In this document: positions 1 through 11,645 of the stretch, piece by piece
Layout: each line of letters opens with the position of its first letter
Numbering within the stretch: position 1 is the stretch's first letter
From: Hoyosella sp. YIM 151337
GTDB taxonomy: Bacteria; Actinomycetota; Actinomycetes; Mycobacteriales; Mycobacteriaceae
Direction: 5' to 3'
Assembly: GCF_026041215.1 (NCBI RefSeq)
Contig: NZ_JAPEIQ010000013.1
Coordinates: 372,001-436,000, forward strand
DNA: 64,000 nucleotides
Notes under the pieces: generated by a model
The model's database searches: none
What the model was told of the DNA's origin: nothing
Seen by the model: only the letters and a program-made list of their open reading frames with translations
Made by a program: the position numbers and the translations under genes

Positions 1-424
1 CCTCACGCTGCTGTGGCTCAAAGCAATGGTGGTCGCAGGTGTCGTATCCGGCGCCGCGTCGTGGATCCTGAGCTTTATCTTCCCGGGTGCGAGTTCGCAG
101 TCGTTGCTGTTCGAACTCACCATCGGTGCTGGTTTCATGGTTATCTTGCTGTCGATCCCTGCCCAGATCGGCATACTCAGTGGCCGGGCGTTTGGCGAGC
201 GGTCGCGCCGCCGCTCGGCGCCGCCGGAGGAAGTCGATGAGTTCGGTCGGCATCACATCCAGGCACACCACCAGAAAGGCCCTGTCGAGACGCATCACGC
301 GCTCGGAGCTTCCAGCGGCACGGCCGCCGGTACCACCACGCTCGAGGCCGACGAGTACAGCGATCAAGACTTCGCTGAAGAACGCGCGCACCTCGACGAC
401 GACGATCGGCGCGGCACACGCTAG
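1..424 (+). CDS. B-4DMT-like membrane protein, C-terminal part (5' end outside window)
   Basis: The frame is already open at base 2 and ends at a TAG at 422-424, so the gene begins upstream. The visible part contains two hydrophobic segments separated by a short loop (around GASSQSLLFELTIGAG), then a hydrophilic tail of about 75 residues rich in His, Glu and Asp. An integral membrane protein in the same position, upstream of the aroB-aroK-aroC cluster and on the opposite strand, exists in M. tuberculosis (Rv2536, annotated as a B-4DMT family transporter). I assign it by that shared context plus the membrane pattern; the function is not established. It ends in a good intrinsic terminator. Confidence 0.55.
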   Translation, partial: LTLLWLKAMVVAGVVSGAASWILSFIFPGASSQSLLFELTIGAGFMVILLSIPAQIGILSGRAFGERSRRRSAPPEEVDEFGRHHIQAHHQKGPVETHHALGASSGTAAGTTTLEADEYSDQDFAEERAHLDDDDRRGTR

Positions 425-441
425 CGCCGTAAGCCACCTAA

Positions 442-480
442 GAGCGGGGTCCTTCATGCGAGGGGCCCCGCTCACATTTT
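442..480 (+). terminator. Intrinsic terminator after the membrane-protein gene
   Basis: GAGCGGGG (442-449) pairs perfectly with CCCCGCTC (466-473). The stem extends inward by a G-U and two C-G pairs and is followed by CACATTTT. It lies 18 bases after the stop codon of the preceding plus-strand gene. Confidence 0.75.
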
Positions 481-487
481 GAGGCTG

Positions 488-560
488 CCACTCTTGGTCT
501 CCATCCACTCTTGGTCTTCATCCACTCTTGGCCCTTCATCCACTTTTAGCGCTCATCCAC
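488..560. repeat. Degenerate tandem repeat, 17-18 base unit, about four copies
   Basis: Four consecutive units start with CCACT and end with CAT at 488-504, 505-521, 522-539 and 540-556, and a fifth begins with CCAC at 557. The first two differ by a single base and the later ones diverge. The repeat sits in the non-coding 425-693 stretch between the terminator above and the 3' end of the DUF222 gene. No gene is visible in that stretch. Confidence 0.7.
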
Positions 561-693
561 GAGTCGTCGACAACTCCGTGCGAGCGCCACTGGTAATGCG
601 CCAGGCATCAGCACGGCCTCGGTGACCTCGCTTCTACTGTGGGCAAGCGTGAGCGGGCGGAGTGGTCGCCCCGCCTGCTCGGTGTGGTGGGTG

Positions 694-2568
694 TTAGAAG
701 GGGGGCTCGGTGCCGGCGCTGTCTTCTCGCTGCTGGCGGGCGGCGCGGTTCATGTTTCGCTCCCGGCGGATACGCGCGGCCCGGTTCTGCATCCGTGACC
801 GGTTTTTCGTTCGTTTCATTAGCGGGACGATGGGCTGCTTCCGGCAGCTGCGGGACTCGCCGCTTTTCGGGTCAGTTTCGCGTGCGGGAGTGTCGCTGAT
901 CGGAGCGTCTATCGGGGCACAGTTAGTGGGGGCACAGTTATTCGAAGTGCAGTAATTGGGGGGATCCTCGCGGGCATCATCCACATTCGGGGCATCCACA
1001 CTCGTCCGGATTTCGGTGCCTGGCTGGCCCGGTACCTCCGCCGCGCACGCGGGGTTACCGTTGCCGGCACCTCCGCTGTTCGCCGCACCGCTAACAGCGG
1101 AGGTGCCGGGTTCAGTGAGCAGGCTGACCGGACCGTGCGGATACACCGTGTAGCTCAGCCCACTCGGCGCGATCAGAACTAGCGCACCACAACTGGAGCG
1201 TTCGATCCTCCAGCCACCAGATGTTTTGTGCGTGTGGTGGCCCCGGCATAACGGCCCGAGATTGTCCAGCACCGTCTGGCCCCCCGCGTCTGGCTCTTCA
1301 CGATCGAAAGCCTCGTGATGGTCAAGGTCACACTCCCACGCCGCGCCATCACACTGCGGCCACAGACAGCCCCCATGCAACGCGCGCGCGGCATCCCCCA
1401 CTTCCTCACGCGGCCGGTACCGCAGCGACCCACTGTCGTCGCTGTGACCATCCCCGTCACTAGAGTCGCCCGGCTCGCCATCGCCACCGAAACGCAGCGC
1501 GCGGATAACCCCGCCTGCAGCGAGTTCCCGGACGAACGCACCATCAATCAGACCGTACCCATCCAGATACCCGAGTCCGTCCGCATCAGGCGGCTCAGGG
1601 TCTGCCTCGTGTGGTTCGAGACTCGGCTCAAACTGTGCCGGGCTAGCATCCTCGACAGCCGTTCTGCCTGCACTGCGGGCGCCGTTCGTCCTACTGGCGC
1701 TGGCGTAGCTGACGGCAGTGTCCGTGGTAATCACATGAATGAGCGGTTTTCGCCGGGCCGGCGGCGGCACGGCCCCGCCCGCCGGACAGTCCTCACTACC
1801 GCACCGGCACCCCAGCCGGTCTTCCCCGTGCATCAACGCCACCAGCGCGTCCGCGCGCCGGACCGCGAACCCTCGCGGATCACCCGCACACACCTGCTTC
1901 GCCATCTCCGACAGCCGCGCATCCAGGAACCGGCCCTCGTCCGCACGCAAACTGCCCAATAGCGACACCATCCCATCCTCTGCCGCAGATACCTGCACGT
2001 ACCGATCCTGCTGCGCACGCTCACGCCGCACCCGCAGCCCCTCCGGATCCCGCGCCACAATCACCCGATCCACCATGTCCCGCAACCGCCGGCCCGAGGC
2101 CACCGCACCACCAGCCACCACACGTTCTAAGACCTCCCGCTCCACCTCCTCAATCACCTCATCACCCACATTCGCCGTCAACGACTCAAGTTGGCGCGCC
2201 TGGTACACCGACAACACCCCTGCAGCTAGCAGCGCCCGCGTCCCAGGCAACCGCCTCGCGAGCGCATCAGCAAGCCCTACCAAGCCCCCCGCCGCGCGGC
2301 GCCCAATGCCCAGCGCGGCCCCAATCTCTGCCTCCGCCCGATCAAACGCATCCACCACCACCCACTCGTCGGCAACACCACCCGCAGCTTCAGCAGCCTC
2401 CACCTGGAAACGCCGAAATACCTCTGCCACCGCAGCCAGCGTCCGCTCCGCAACGACTCCTTCCAGCCGATGCCACACCGCAGCCACTTCTATCACTCCC
2501 GCATCATCGACACCCGCAAACCCCCCGCTCCCTACGCCATCGAGCGCCCCCACCAACGTATCGAACAT
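694..2568 (-). CDS. DUF222 domain HNH endonuclease (13E12 repeat family)
   Basis: A protein of about 624 residues. The N-terminal two thirds is the Ala/Arg/Val-rich DUF222 region typical of the actinobacterial 13E12 repeat family. It is followed by an HNH nuclease motif: a CLWPQCD cysteine pair, then CDLDHHEAF, then LDNLGPLCRGHH. The C-terminal 120 residues are low complexity, with Asn/Cys/Ala-Pro runs and then an Arg/Asn-rich basic tail. I chose the ATG at 2568 over the longer start at 2607 because the upstream codons overlap the terminator of the aro operon. These genes are multi-copy in actinobacteria and are suspected of mobility, but the role is unknown. It lies directly downstream of aroB, where mycobacteria carry aroQ. 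Confidence 0.85.
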   Translation of the reverse strand: MFDTLVGALDGVGSGGFAGVDDAGVIEVAAVWHRLEGVVAERTLAAVAEVFRRFQVEAAEAAGGVADEWVVVDAFDRAEAEIGAALGIGRRAAGGLVGLADALARRLPGTRALLAAGVLSVYQARQLESLTANVGDEVIEEVEREVLERVVAGGAVASGRRLRDMVDRVIVARDPEGLRVRRERAQQDRYVQVSAAEDGMVSLLGSLRADEGRFLDARLSEMAKQVCAGDPRGFAVRRADALVALMHGEDRLGCRCGSEDCPAGGAVPPPARRKPLIHVITTDTAVSYASASRTNGARSAGRTAVEDASPAQFEPSLEPHEADPEPPDADGLGYLDGYGLIDGAFVRELAAGGVIRALRFGGDGEPGDSSDGDGHSDDSGSLRYRPREEVGDAARALHGGCLWPQCDGAAWECDLDHHEAFDREEPDAGGQTVLDNLGPLCRGHHTHKTSGGWRIERSSCGALVLIAPSGLSYTVYPHGPVSLLTEPGTSAVSGAANSGGAGNGNPACAAEVPGQPGTEIRTSVDAPNVDDAREDPPNYCTSNNCAPTNCAPIDAPISDTPARETDPKSGESRSCRKQPIVPLMKRTKNRSRMQNRAARIRRERNMNRAARQQREDSAGTEPPF

Positions 2569-2596
2569 ATGAGCGACTCTACTCCCGCCCACCGAC

Positions 2597-2639
2597 AAAA
2601 ACGCCACACCCCGGGCGGTGATGAGCCCGGGGTGTGGCG
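2597..2639 (-). terminator. Strong intrinsic terminator of the aroC-aroK-aroB operon
   Basis: A perfect 15 bp stem (2602-2616 with 2625-2639) and an 8-base loop. On the minus strand it is followed directly by five T residues (complement of 2597-2601). It lies 25 bases beyond the aroB stop and argues that the DUF222 gene is transcribed separately. Confidence 0.85.
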
Positions 2640-2663
2640 GATTCGTTTCGGAATCGGGATTGG

Positions 2664-4444
<1,781 letters not shown>

Positions 4445-4445
4445 C

Positions 4446-5678
4446 TCAGATCGCTTCTCCTGCAGTTTCGCTGCGCGCTGCTTCCCAGCGCATGCGCTCC
4501 TCTACCACCAGTTGATAAGACTCGACATTACGGCGTGTCTCGGTCAGCGAGTCACCACCGAACTTCTCGCACACTGCCTGCGCGACAACCAGTGCCACCA
4601 TTGCCTCCGCAACTACTCCGGCTGCAGGCACCGCGCACACGTCAGAGCGCTGATGGATGGCGACAGCCTCGGCGCCGGAACTCATGTCGATCGTCTTCAG
4701 CGCCCGTGGCACCGTCGAGATGGGCTTCATGGCAGCGCGAACACGCAGCGGCTGCCCATTCGTCATGCCCCCCTCAAGGCCTCCGGCCCGGTTCGATAGG
4801 CGCAGTACGCCATCCGGGCCCGGGACCATCTCGTCGTGCGCCGCAGAACCCCGGCGCCGCGCAGTCTCGAAACCGTCACCGATCTCGACACCCTTAATCG
4901 CCTGGATACCCATGAGCGCCCCGGCCAGACGCGCGTCAAGGCGATCAGCACCACTGATGAACGAACCGATTCCAATGGGAAGACCATGAACGACGACCTC
5001 AACGACACCGCCGAGTGTGTCACCGGCCCGTTTTGCCGCTTCGATTTCCTTGATCATCGCGTCGGCCGCATCCGGGTCGAACGCACGCACCGGACTCTCA
5101 TCGATGGACCCGAGGTCGCTAGCTGCCGGCAATGCCTCGGCGGTCGAGGCCGCAGTGCCAATTGCCACAACGTGGGAAACGACGTCTGCACCGAGTGCCT
5201 GCTTCAGGAACCGGCGAGCCACAGTACCTAAGGCGACACGAGCCGCGGTTTCGCGGGCGCTAGCTCGCTCGAGCACGGGACGCGCGTCTTCGAAACCGTA
5301 TTTCAGCATGCCCGCGAAATCAGCGTGACCCGGGCGCGGGCGTGTCAGCGGCTCATTGCGTGCAAGATCGTTCAGCACTTCAGGATCAACAGGGTCGGCG
5401 GACATCACCTGTTCCCATTTGGGCCATTCGGTGTTCCCGACTTGAATCGCAATGGGGCCGCCCAGCGTCTTGCCATGCCGGACTCCGCCGAGGATCGTCA
5501 CCTGATCTGCCTCGAACTTCATGCGCGCACCACGCCCGTAGCCGAGGCGGCGGCGTGCGAGTTGCTCAGCAATATCAGATGAAGTGACGTCCACTCCCGC
5601 GACCATGCCTTCCAGCACGGCCACGAGGGCAGGTCCATGTGATTCTCCGGCAGTTATCCAGCGCAGCACGTGTCTCAT
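4446..5678 (-). CDS. aroC: Chorismate synthase
   Basis: Makes chorismate from EPSP with reduced FMN as cofactor, the last common step to aromatic amino acids, folates and menaquinone. About 410 residues from the ATG at 5678. The family N-terminus ([11 protein letters not shown]) begins a few residues after this Met, so the longer start at 5708 was rejected. The [11 protein letters not shown] and [13 protein letters not shown] regions follow, and [12 protein letters not shown] is near the C-terminal third. First gene of an aroC-aroK-aroB operon on the minus strand. Confidence 0.96.
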   Translation of the reverse strand: MRHVLRWITAGESHGPALVAVLEGMVAGVDVTSSDIAEQLARRRLGYGRGARMKFEADQVTILGGVRHGKTLGGPIAIQVGNTEWPKWEQVMSADPVDPEVLNDLARNEPLTRPRPGHADFAGMLKYGFEDARPVLERASARETAARVALGTVARRFLKQALGADVVSHVVAIGTAASTAEALPAASDLGSIDESPVRAFDPDAADAMIKEIEAAKRAGDTLGGVVEVVVHGLPIGIGSFISGADRLDARLAGALMGIQAIKGVEIGDGFETARRRGSAAHDEMVPGPDGVLRLSNRAGGLEGGMTNGQPLRVRAAMKPISTVPRALKTIDMSSGAEAVAIHQRSDVCAVPAAGVVAEAMVALVVAQAVCEKFGGDSLTETRRNVESYQLVVEERMRWEAARSETAGEAI

Positions 5679-5741
5679 CTTCCCACGAGTTGAGGACCAT
5701 TCCAGCATCGTCTCGCTCGCGGCGGCGATGCCACCCGCTCG

Positions 5742-6215
5742 CTATTCACCTGCCGCCACAGCGATCGCGATCGCTACGACGGCAGCTGCACACATTGAGG
5801 GGCCGTGTGGCAAGCGTATACGGCGTGCCGCTGTTACCGCAGACACCCCTGGGGACTCCGGTTCAGACCGCCGCAAAACGAGCAACCCCGCCGCCACGGT
5901 GAACAACGGTGCCATGATCGTTGACAGGAACCACGCCGCTGACCCGAAAGTGCCGGTCAGAGCACCAATCCCGAGGGCGAGTTTCACATCGCCCGCACCC
6001 ATCCCGCGGGCCGATACCAGATGTGTTACAAGGTACAGCGCGGCGAGCGCCGCGCCGCCCGCAAGAGCGGAAAGCCCATAACCGCCAAACGCGGCAGCCG
6101 CCATGATCAATCCCGCCCCAGGGATGGTCAACCAGTTCGGCAGGCGGCGGCTGCGCCAGTCGTAAGTACACAGCGCCGCCATCCATGGCAGCGCTGTCAG
6201 CGCCAGCGGGACCAT
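5742..6215 (-). CDS. A24-family prepilin peptidase-like membrane protease
   Basis: A 157-residue polytopic membrane protein with the two catalytic aspartates of type IV prepilin peptidases: D19 in YDWRSRRLPNWLT and D76 in the GAGD motif (GMGAGDVKLALG). The N-terminal cysteine-rich methyltransferase domain of bifunctional PilD is absent, as is usual for short actinobacterial forms. It lies three bases downstream of the aroE stop on the same strand, so it is probably cotranscribed with aroE and mltG. A homologue sits in the same region in M. tuberculosis (Rv2551c, from memory). No pilin, assembly ATPase or Flp/Tad gene is visible in this window, so its substrate is unknown. Confidence 0.88.
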   Translation of the reverse strand: MVPLALTALPWMAALCTYDWRSRRLPNWLTIPGAGLIMAAAAFGGYGLSALAGGAALAALYLVTHLVSARGMGAGDVKLALGIGALTGTFGSAAWFLSTIMAPLFTVAAGLLVLRRSEPESPGVSAVTAARRIRLPHGPSMCAAAVVAIAIAVAAGE

Positions 6216-6218
6216 CAG

Positions 6219-7049
6219 TTATTGCATCGCATGGTTCAGCGCGGCGGCCATTTCGGCGCGCGGCGCTGGCATCTCAGTGAACTGCTCCACCTGGCCGAAG
6301 GCTTGATTCAGCAGCATCGAGAGACCGCCTACCACCGCACCACCGCGCTGCTCGACGGCGGTGGCGAGCGGGGTCGGCCACGGGTGATAGATAACGTCGA
6401 GAACGCGGCTCGCATGTGCAGCAGCTTCGATGTGCTCCCCCAATGCATCCGCTGGCACCGTACTGATGAGGACACTGGCCTCTTGCGCGAGTTCCGCGAT
6501 GGCCGCGAACGGCGCATACGAAATCTCGAGACCAGCCGCTGCGCCGCAGCCGAGTGCGCCTTGCGCGCGACCTTCGTCGCGCGCAACCACCGACACACCA
6601 CGTGCTCCCAGTTCGGCGAGCGCCACCAGCGCAGGACGCGCTGTGCCCCCGGCACCGATCACGACGGCCGGGCCAGAGGAAAGATCGGTAAGTCCGAGGT
6701 CCGCCAGAGCGCCAGTGACACCGTCCACATCGGTGCAGTCTGCGCGCCATCCAGTATCCGTGCGAACCAGGGTGTTCGCTGACCCCACCGCAACGGCGCG
6801 AACCGTCCGCTCGCTGGCGAACTCCAGGGCTTCGAGTTTGCCCGGCATTGTCACCGAGACCCCCACCCATTCGGGTCCAAGGTGCGACACAATGCCCGCC
6901 AATTCGCCAGCGCGGCACTCAATTCTCTCGTAGGTCCAGTCGGTCAGCCCGAGCGCACGGTACGCGGCAAGGTGCAGCTGTGGTGACCGTGAGTGCGAAA
7001 TGGGACTCCCGAGCACACCCGCCTTGCGCGCAGGCCCCCTATCGGCCAC
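6219..7049 (-). CDS. aroE: Shikimate dehydrogenase
   Basis: Reduces 3-dehydroshikimate to shikimate with NADPH. The substrate-binding motif GSPISHSRSPQLH is near the N-terminus, VSVTMPGK provides the catalytic Lys, and DCTDVDG follows. The nucleotide-binding VIGAGGTARPALVAL lies in the second domain. I chose the GTG at 7049 (276 residues). It overlaps the mltG stop by 11 bases, and the family sequence begins about 9 residues later. The 18 extra residues in the longest frame lie inside mltG. Confidence 0.93.
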   Translation of the reverse strand: MADRGPARKAGVLGSPISHSRSPQLHLAAYRALGLTDWTYERIECRAGELAGIVSHLGPEWVGVSVTMPGKLEALEFASERTVRAVAVGSANTLVRTDTGWRADCTDVDGVTGALADLGLTDLSSGPAVVIGAGGTARPALVALAELGARGVSVVARDEGRAQGALGCGAAAGLEISYAPFAAIAELAQEASVLISTVPADALGEHIEAAAHASRVLDVIYHPWPTPLATAVEQRGGAVVGGLSMLLNQAFGQVEQFTEMPAPRAEMAAALNHAMQ

Positions 7050-8361
7050 TCGCCAGCACCCCGTTCCGGATCGCGATCTGCACGTTTCGCAGGTGCTCAT
7101 CAAAGGTGTCCGTAAACACCGTCGTGCCGTCGAAGTCGATGGTTACAAAGAAGCGCCAGTCTCCATCTTCAGGATTCTCTACCGCCTGCAGCGCTTCGAT
7201 ACTGGGCGACGACACCGGAGTCTGCGGCAGCCCTTCCATAGCGTAGGTATTCCACGGCGTGCGTTCCTGGCGCGCTGCGTCGGTGGTGGCAATTTCGATC
7301 TCGTCAAGCGCGTAATTGACAGTCGAATCGAACTCCAGACGCATCCCGGCGTCAAGACGATTGAGAATCACGCGGGCGACCTTGCTGAAGTCGCCGGGCA
7401 GTGCCTCATGCTCGAGCAGAGATGCGATCGTCAGCATTTCATACGGGCTGACGCCGACGGTCTGGCTTGCCTCGAGAATGCCGGTCTGCTCGTAGGCGCG
7501 GGCGCTGCGTGTGATGAGTTCAGCCAGGATTTCGACGGCTGATGCGTCGGGGTCAACATCCCACTGACCAGCGCGGATAAGTCCCTCGATGCGCCGCTCG
7601 GGGTCTTCGGCGCGGGCTACTTCAGCGCGCGCCCAGTCCGGCACGCCCAGGCTGTCCAAATCTGCATTTGCGGCTGCGCTGCGGAGCTCGTCTTCCGTGA
7701 GGCACGTTTCGGTGCCATCAAGTTCGACGCAACTCGCCCGCGCGATCATCGCGTAAATGCCGGCGGTGACATGGCCTCCTGTCACTGCGGTGGACGAGTG
7801 CAGTTTTCGCCCTTCGGGGATCACAAACGAACCAACGCGGTTATCGCCATCAGTGAGCATGTCGACTGCAGTTGCTGCCGGGATCTGAGTACGCACCTTG
7901 TAATAGCCAGGCTGAATGGCGGCGATGTCGTCACGGCCGTGCGCTGCTGTCATGAACGCGCTCGTGCTCATAATCACGTCCCGCTCCAGCAGGGTAGCCG
8001 CGATGTCGGAGCCGGAGTCCCCTGGTTGCACGCGCACCACGATGTCGCTCACACCGCTGCCCGTGTAGTCCGGGACGGGTGCCGGGCGCCGGCCATCGAG
8101 AATCATCGCGCCGATGTACACCACACCCGCGAGCAACAGCACCACGATCAGTCCGAAGACCAGCATGTTGCGGCGCCGACGGCGGTTTCGCTCGAGTTCA
8201 CGACGCCGGCGCACATGCTGCGGAGTGCCGCTGCCTTCCGCACCTACCCACTCAGGCTCCGCCCGTTCGAGTCCGTAGTCCGCAGTGTCCCAATCCTCGG
8301 GCGCAGATCCAGCGGAACCGCCTTTGGCCCCAACTGGCTCATGTCCTCGATAGTCGTTCAC
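7039..8361 (-). CDS. mltG: Endolytic murein transglycosylase
   Basis: A membrane-anchored lytic transglycosylase (YceG family) that cleaves nascent peptidoglycan glycan strands. The protein has an acidic cytoplasmic region, an Arg-rich stop signal ([13 protein letters not shown]) and a single transmembrane helix ([20 protein letters not shown]). It ends in the extracytoplasmic YceG domain, with the SLLEHEAL glutamate region and [20 protein letters not shown] near the C-terminus. The GTG start at 8361 has GGAGGA seven bases upstream and overlaps the ruvX stop as GTGA. The 16 residues upstream of it lie inside ruvX. Confidence 0.94.
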   Translation of the reverse strand: MNDYRGHEPVGAKGGSAGSAPEDWDTADYGLERAEPEWVGAEGSGTPQHVRRRRELERNRRRRRNMLVFGLIVVLLLAGVVYIGAMILDGRRPAPVPDYTGSGVSDIVVRVQPGDSGSDIAATLLERDVIMSTSAFMTAAHGRDDIAAIQPGYYKVRTQIPAATAVDMLTDGDNRVGSFVIPEGRKLHSSTAVTGGHVTAGIYAMIARASCVELDGTETCLTEDELRSAAANADLDSLGVPDWARAEVARAEDPERRIEGLIRAGQWDVDPDASAVEILAELITRSARAYEQTGILEASQTVGVSPYEMLTIASLLEHEALPGDFSKVARVILNRLDAGMRLEFDSTVNYALDEIEIATTDAARQERTPWNTYAMEGLPQTPVSSPSIEALQAVENPEDGDWRFFVTIDFDGTTVFTDTFDEHLRNVQIAIRNGVLASGR

Positions 8362-8870
8362 GCACGATCCTCCGTTGTGGGTTGATGGCGCGCGCGTTCG
8401 TCGAGCCATCCCTGCAGTATCGCGACCGCTGCCACCTGATCGATCACGTCACGCTGTTGCTTCGCCTTCTTCCCGGCCGCACGCAGGTCACGCTGCGCCG
8501 TCACGGTGGTCATACGCTCGTCGGACAGCCGGATGGGGACCGGCTGGATGCGATCCCGGAGCTGCTCGGCGAACGTCAGCGCCGCTTCGGCGGCACGGCC
8601 CCGTTCGCCACGCAAGGTGCGCGGCAGGCCCACGACGACTTCGACGGCGCTGTACTCCTCGATGATGGCAGCAATCGCGTCAAGATCCCGGGAATCGGAC
8701 ACGTCGCGTGTGTTGCGTGTCACGGTGGTGACTGGGGACGCGAGAATCCCGTCGGGGTCACTCGCCGCAACCCCGATCCGGACCGAGCCAACATCAATGC
8801 CGATCCGTCTGCCGCGCCCTGGATCATCGGAACCCGGACGATCAGGAATGATCCCGTCCAGTCCCGCCAC
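8358..8870 (-). CDS. ruvX: Holliday junction resolvase-like / pre-16S rRNA nuclease YqgF
   Basis: RNase H-fold protein of 170 residues. [15 protein letters not shown] carries the first catalytic Asp, [14 protein letters not shown] is the central motif, and RLSDERMTT and [13 protein letters not shown] complete the family pattern. In E. coli the protein processes the 5' end of 16S rRNA; a recombination role has also been proposed. It uses a GTG start that overlaps the alaS stop by one base (TAGTG), and its own stop overlaps the mltG start. It is therefore the middle gene of a coupled alaS-ruvX-mltG-aroE unit, the usual order in Mycobacteriales. Confidence 0.95.
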   Translation of the reverse strand: MAGLDGIIPDRPGSDDPGRGRRIGIDVGSVRIGVAASDPDGILASPVTTVTRNTRDVSDSRDLDAIAAIIEEYSAVEVVVGLPRTLRGERGRAAEAALTFAEQLRDRIQPVPIRLSDERMTTVTAQRDLRAAGKKAKQQRDVIDQVAAVAILQGWLDERARHQPTTEDRA

Positions 8871-11539
8871 TAGCTGGCCCGCGCCGCGATCGCTGCGCGC
8901 AGGTGCGCGATTGCCTGGTCGATACCGCCCGGCTCACTGCCCGAGCCTTGGGCCATATCTGGTTTCCCGCCCCCTCGGCCGTTGATGTGGGACGCAAACT
9001 CACGCACCAGATCACCAGCCCGCACACCAAGATCACGGGCACCCTGTGTTGTGGCAACCACGAAGGGCACTTTTCCGTCGGCGACACTGAACAGCGCAAC
9101 GACGCCCGGCTGCGGGCCGAGCCTGCCGCGTACATCCGCCGCGAGCGTGCGCAGGTCGCCAGGACTCACGCCGGCCGGGGCGTTCTGAGCGACGACCAGC
9201 AAACCACCAACACGCTCAGCGGCAGCCGCCAGAGTTCCAGCGGAGGCGAGAATCGCAGCCGCGCGGTGTTTTTCAAGTTCTTTCTCGGCCGTTTTCAGCC
9301 GGTCGACGAGAGCTTCCACCCGTGCAGGTACCTCATCTGGAGCGACTCGCAGGGCGGTCGCGACACCTGCGAGCAGCGCGCGTTCCCGGGCAAGGTGCCG
9401 GTAGGAATCCATTCCGACGTACGCTTCGACACGGCGCACACCCGAACCCACGGAACCCTCGCCCAGAATCGTCACGGGTCCGACGTGAGAAGAGCTCGCA
9501 ACATGGGTGCCCGCGCACAACTCCATCGAGAACGGGCCGCCCATTTCGACAACCCGCACCCGGTCGCCATAGTTCTCGCCGAACAGCGCCAGCGCCCCCA
9601 TAGCCCGCGCCTTCGGCAGGTCTGTGATGAACGTGTTTACCGGATAGTCGGCGAGGACAGCCTGGTTGGTGACCTCCTCGATCTCTTGCCGCGCAGCCTC
9701 AGAAAGCCCGCCCTGCCAGGAAAAATCGAACCTGAGGTAACCGGGTTTGTTGAGCGATCCAGCCTGGACGGCGTTGGGGCCAAGCACCTGGCGCAGTGCC
9801 GCGTGCACCAGATGTGTGCCGGAATGCCCCTGGGTAGCGCCGCGCCGCCAATCAGCGTCGACCTGGGCCAAGACCTCAGCGCCTTCTGTGACCTCACCCT
9901 CTTCGACTGTCACTTTGTGAACCCACAGCCGCTTGCCTATTTTCTGAACGTCGTTGACGCGCAGTCGCAGTCCTGGCGCCGTGATACGGCCCCGATCCGC
10001 AAGCTGGCCGCCGGACTCGGCGTAGAGCGGACTGCGATCGAGCACAAGTTCGATCTCCTCGCCTGCGCCTGCTGTCGGCACCCGGGCACCGGCAGCGATG
10101 AGGCCGAGGACTTTCGCCTCGGAGTTCAGCTCGTTATATCCGGTGAACTCGGTGGGCCAGCGGTCGAGCAAGTCGCGGTACACACCCTCATCAGCGTGGG
10201 CTTGCTTGCGGGCTGCGGCGTCAGCTTTCGCGCGGTCGCGCTGCTCGGCCATCAACGTGCGGAAGCCTGCCTCGTCGACCGTCAGGCCCGCTTCGCTGGC
10301 CATCTCGAGCGTCAGATCGATCGGGAAGCCGTACGTGTCGTGCAACGTGAAAGCTTCGCTACCGCTTAACACGGTGCCGCCTTGTGCCTTCACATCCCCC
10401 ACCGCTGTCTCGAAGAGGCGCGAACCCGTGTCGAGTGTGCGGAGGAAAGCTGCTTCCTCACCTGACGCGACACGTTCGATACGCGCAAAATCCGTCGCCA
10501 GTTCCGGATATGACGGCGCCATCGTATCGCTTACTACCTTCATGAAGTCCGGCATGACCGGCCGCGTCGCTCCCAGGAGTCGGGCGGCGCGCACTATCCG
10601 GCGCAGCAGCCTGCGCAGCACATAACCGCGTCCATCGTTACCGGGATTCACGCCGTCGGCGATCAGCATGGCGGCCGTGCGGGCGTGGTCAGCGATCACC
10701 CGGAACCGTACATCGTCCTCGTGGACCCCGACGTGGTACGTGCGGCCCGTGAGCTCCTCAGCCTTCGTGATGACCGGGCGAACAAGGTCCGTCTCGTAAA
10801 CGTTGTCGACACCTTGAAGCAACAGCGCGACACGTTCGACACCCATGCCGGTGTCGATGTTCTTCTTCGGCAACTCCCCGATCGGTGGATGGCCTTCTTT
10901 GGGACTGAGTTCCCCCCGCTCATCCTGCATGAACACGAGGTTCCAGATCTCGAGATAGCGATCTTCGTCCGCGACGGGGCCGCCTTCTTTCCCATACTCC
11001 GGGCCACGGTCGAAATAAATCTCAGAACACGGTCCGCCCGGGCCCGGCACACCCATATCCCAGTAGTTGTCTTTGCCATCACGGTATTGGATGCGTTCTT
11101 TGGGAACGCCCACGATGCGTTCCCAGATCTCAGCCGCCTCGGGGTCATCCTCATACACCGTCACCCAGATGCGCTCCGGATCGAACCCATAGCCGCCTGC
11201 CTCCTGCGGCGCCGTAATGAGTTTCCAAGCGTGCTGAATCGCGCCCTCTTTGAAGTAGTCACCGAACGAGAAGTTTCCGGCCATCTGGAAGAAGGTGTTG
11301 TGCCGGGTCGTCTTGCCAACTTCTTCGATATCCCCCGTGCGCACGCATTTCTGGACGCTTGTCGCGGTGGGATAAGGCGGCGTCTGCTGACCGAGGAAAT
11401 AGGGCTTGAACTGCACCATTCCTGCGTTGACAAACAGCAGATTCGGGTCGTCGAGGATCAGGGACGCGCTGGGAACCTCAACGTGTCCGGCCTTGACGAA
11501 ATGGTCAAGAAAGCGTCTGCGGATCTCGTGGGTCTGCAC
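8870..11539 (-). CDS. alaS: Alanyl-tRNA synthetase
   Basis: Class II synthetase of 889 residues that charges tRNA-Ala. The N-terminal catalytic core starts at [16 protein letters not shown], with [13 protein letters not shown] and [18 protein letters not shown] following. The editing domain carries the zinc-binding GHSGTHLVH and CAGTHV motifs. The C-terminal part is the DHHA1-type oligomerisation/C-Ala region, ending with the glycine-rich [15 protein letters not shown] 106-base gap separates it from rarA. I saw no T-box or other leader structure in that gap. Confidence 0.97.
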   Translation of the reverse strand: MQTHEIRRRFLDHFVKAGHVEVPSASLILDDPNLLFVNAGMVQFKPYFLGQQTPPYPTATSVQKCVRTGDIEEVGKTTRHNTFFQMAGNFSFGDYFKEGAIQHAWKLITAPQEAGGYGFDPERIWVTVYEDDPEAAEIWERIVGVPKERIQYRDGKDNYWDMGVPGPGGPCSEIYFDRGPEYGKEGGPVADEDRYLEIWNLVFMQDERGELSPKEGHPPIGELPKKNIDTGMGVERVALLLQGVDNVYETDLVRPVITKAEELTGRTYHVGVHEDDVRFRVIADHARTAAMLIADGVNPGNDGRGYVLRRLLRRIVRAARLLGATRPVMPDFMKVVSDTMAPSYPELATDFARIERVASGEEAAFLRTLDTGSRLFETAVGDVKAQGGTVLSGSEAFTLHDTYGFPIDLTLEMASEAGLTVDEAGFRTLMAEQRDRAKADAAARKQAHADEGVYRDLLDRWPTEFTGYNELNSEAKVLGLIAAGARVPTAGAGEEIELVLDRSPLYAESGGQLADRGRITAPGLRLRVNDVQKIGKRLWVHKVTVEEGEVTEGAEVLAQVDADWRRGATQGHSGTHLVHAALRQVLGPNAVQAGSLNKPGYLRFDFSWQGGLSEAARQEIEEVTNQAVLADYPVNTFITDLPKARAMGALALFGENYGDRVRVVEMGGPFSMELCAGTHVASSSHVGPVTILGEGSVGSGVRRVEAYVGMDSYRHLARERALLAGVATALRVAPDEVPARVEALVDRLKTAEKELEKHRAAAILASAGTLAAAAERVGGLLVVAQNAPAGVSPGDLRTLAADVRGRLGPQPGVVALFSVADGKVPFVVATTQGARDLGVRAGDLVREFASHINGRGGGKPDMAQGSGSEPGGIDQAIAHLRAAIAARAS

Positions 11540-11645
11540 TGCTCATCCTCGCTCGATGTGGGAAAACTGTTGGTGCGGGTTGAATCGCACCGTTCAGGGT
11601 ACCGCGCGGTGACGGTGCACCCGCCAACCGTGGGCGCAGCGCCAC

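Noticed and set aside
488-560. Possible CRISPR array
   Set aside because: Units are 17-18 bases with no spacers between them and no cas genes nearby; it is a plain tandem repeat.
11540-11645. T-box or other leader regulating alaS
   Set aside because: The 106-base gap shows no specifier loop or T-box sequence.
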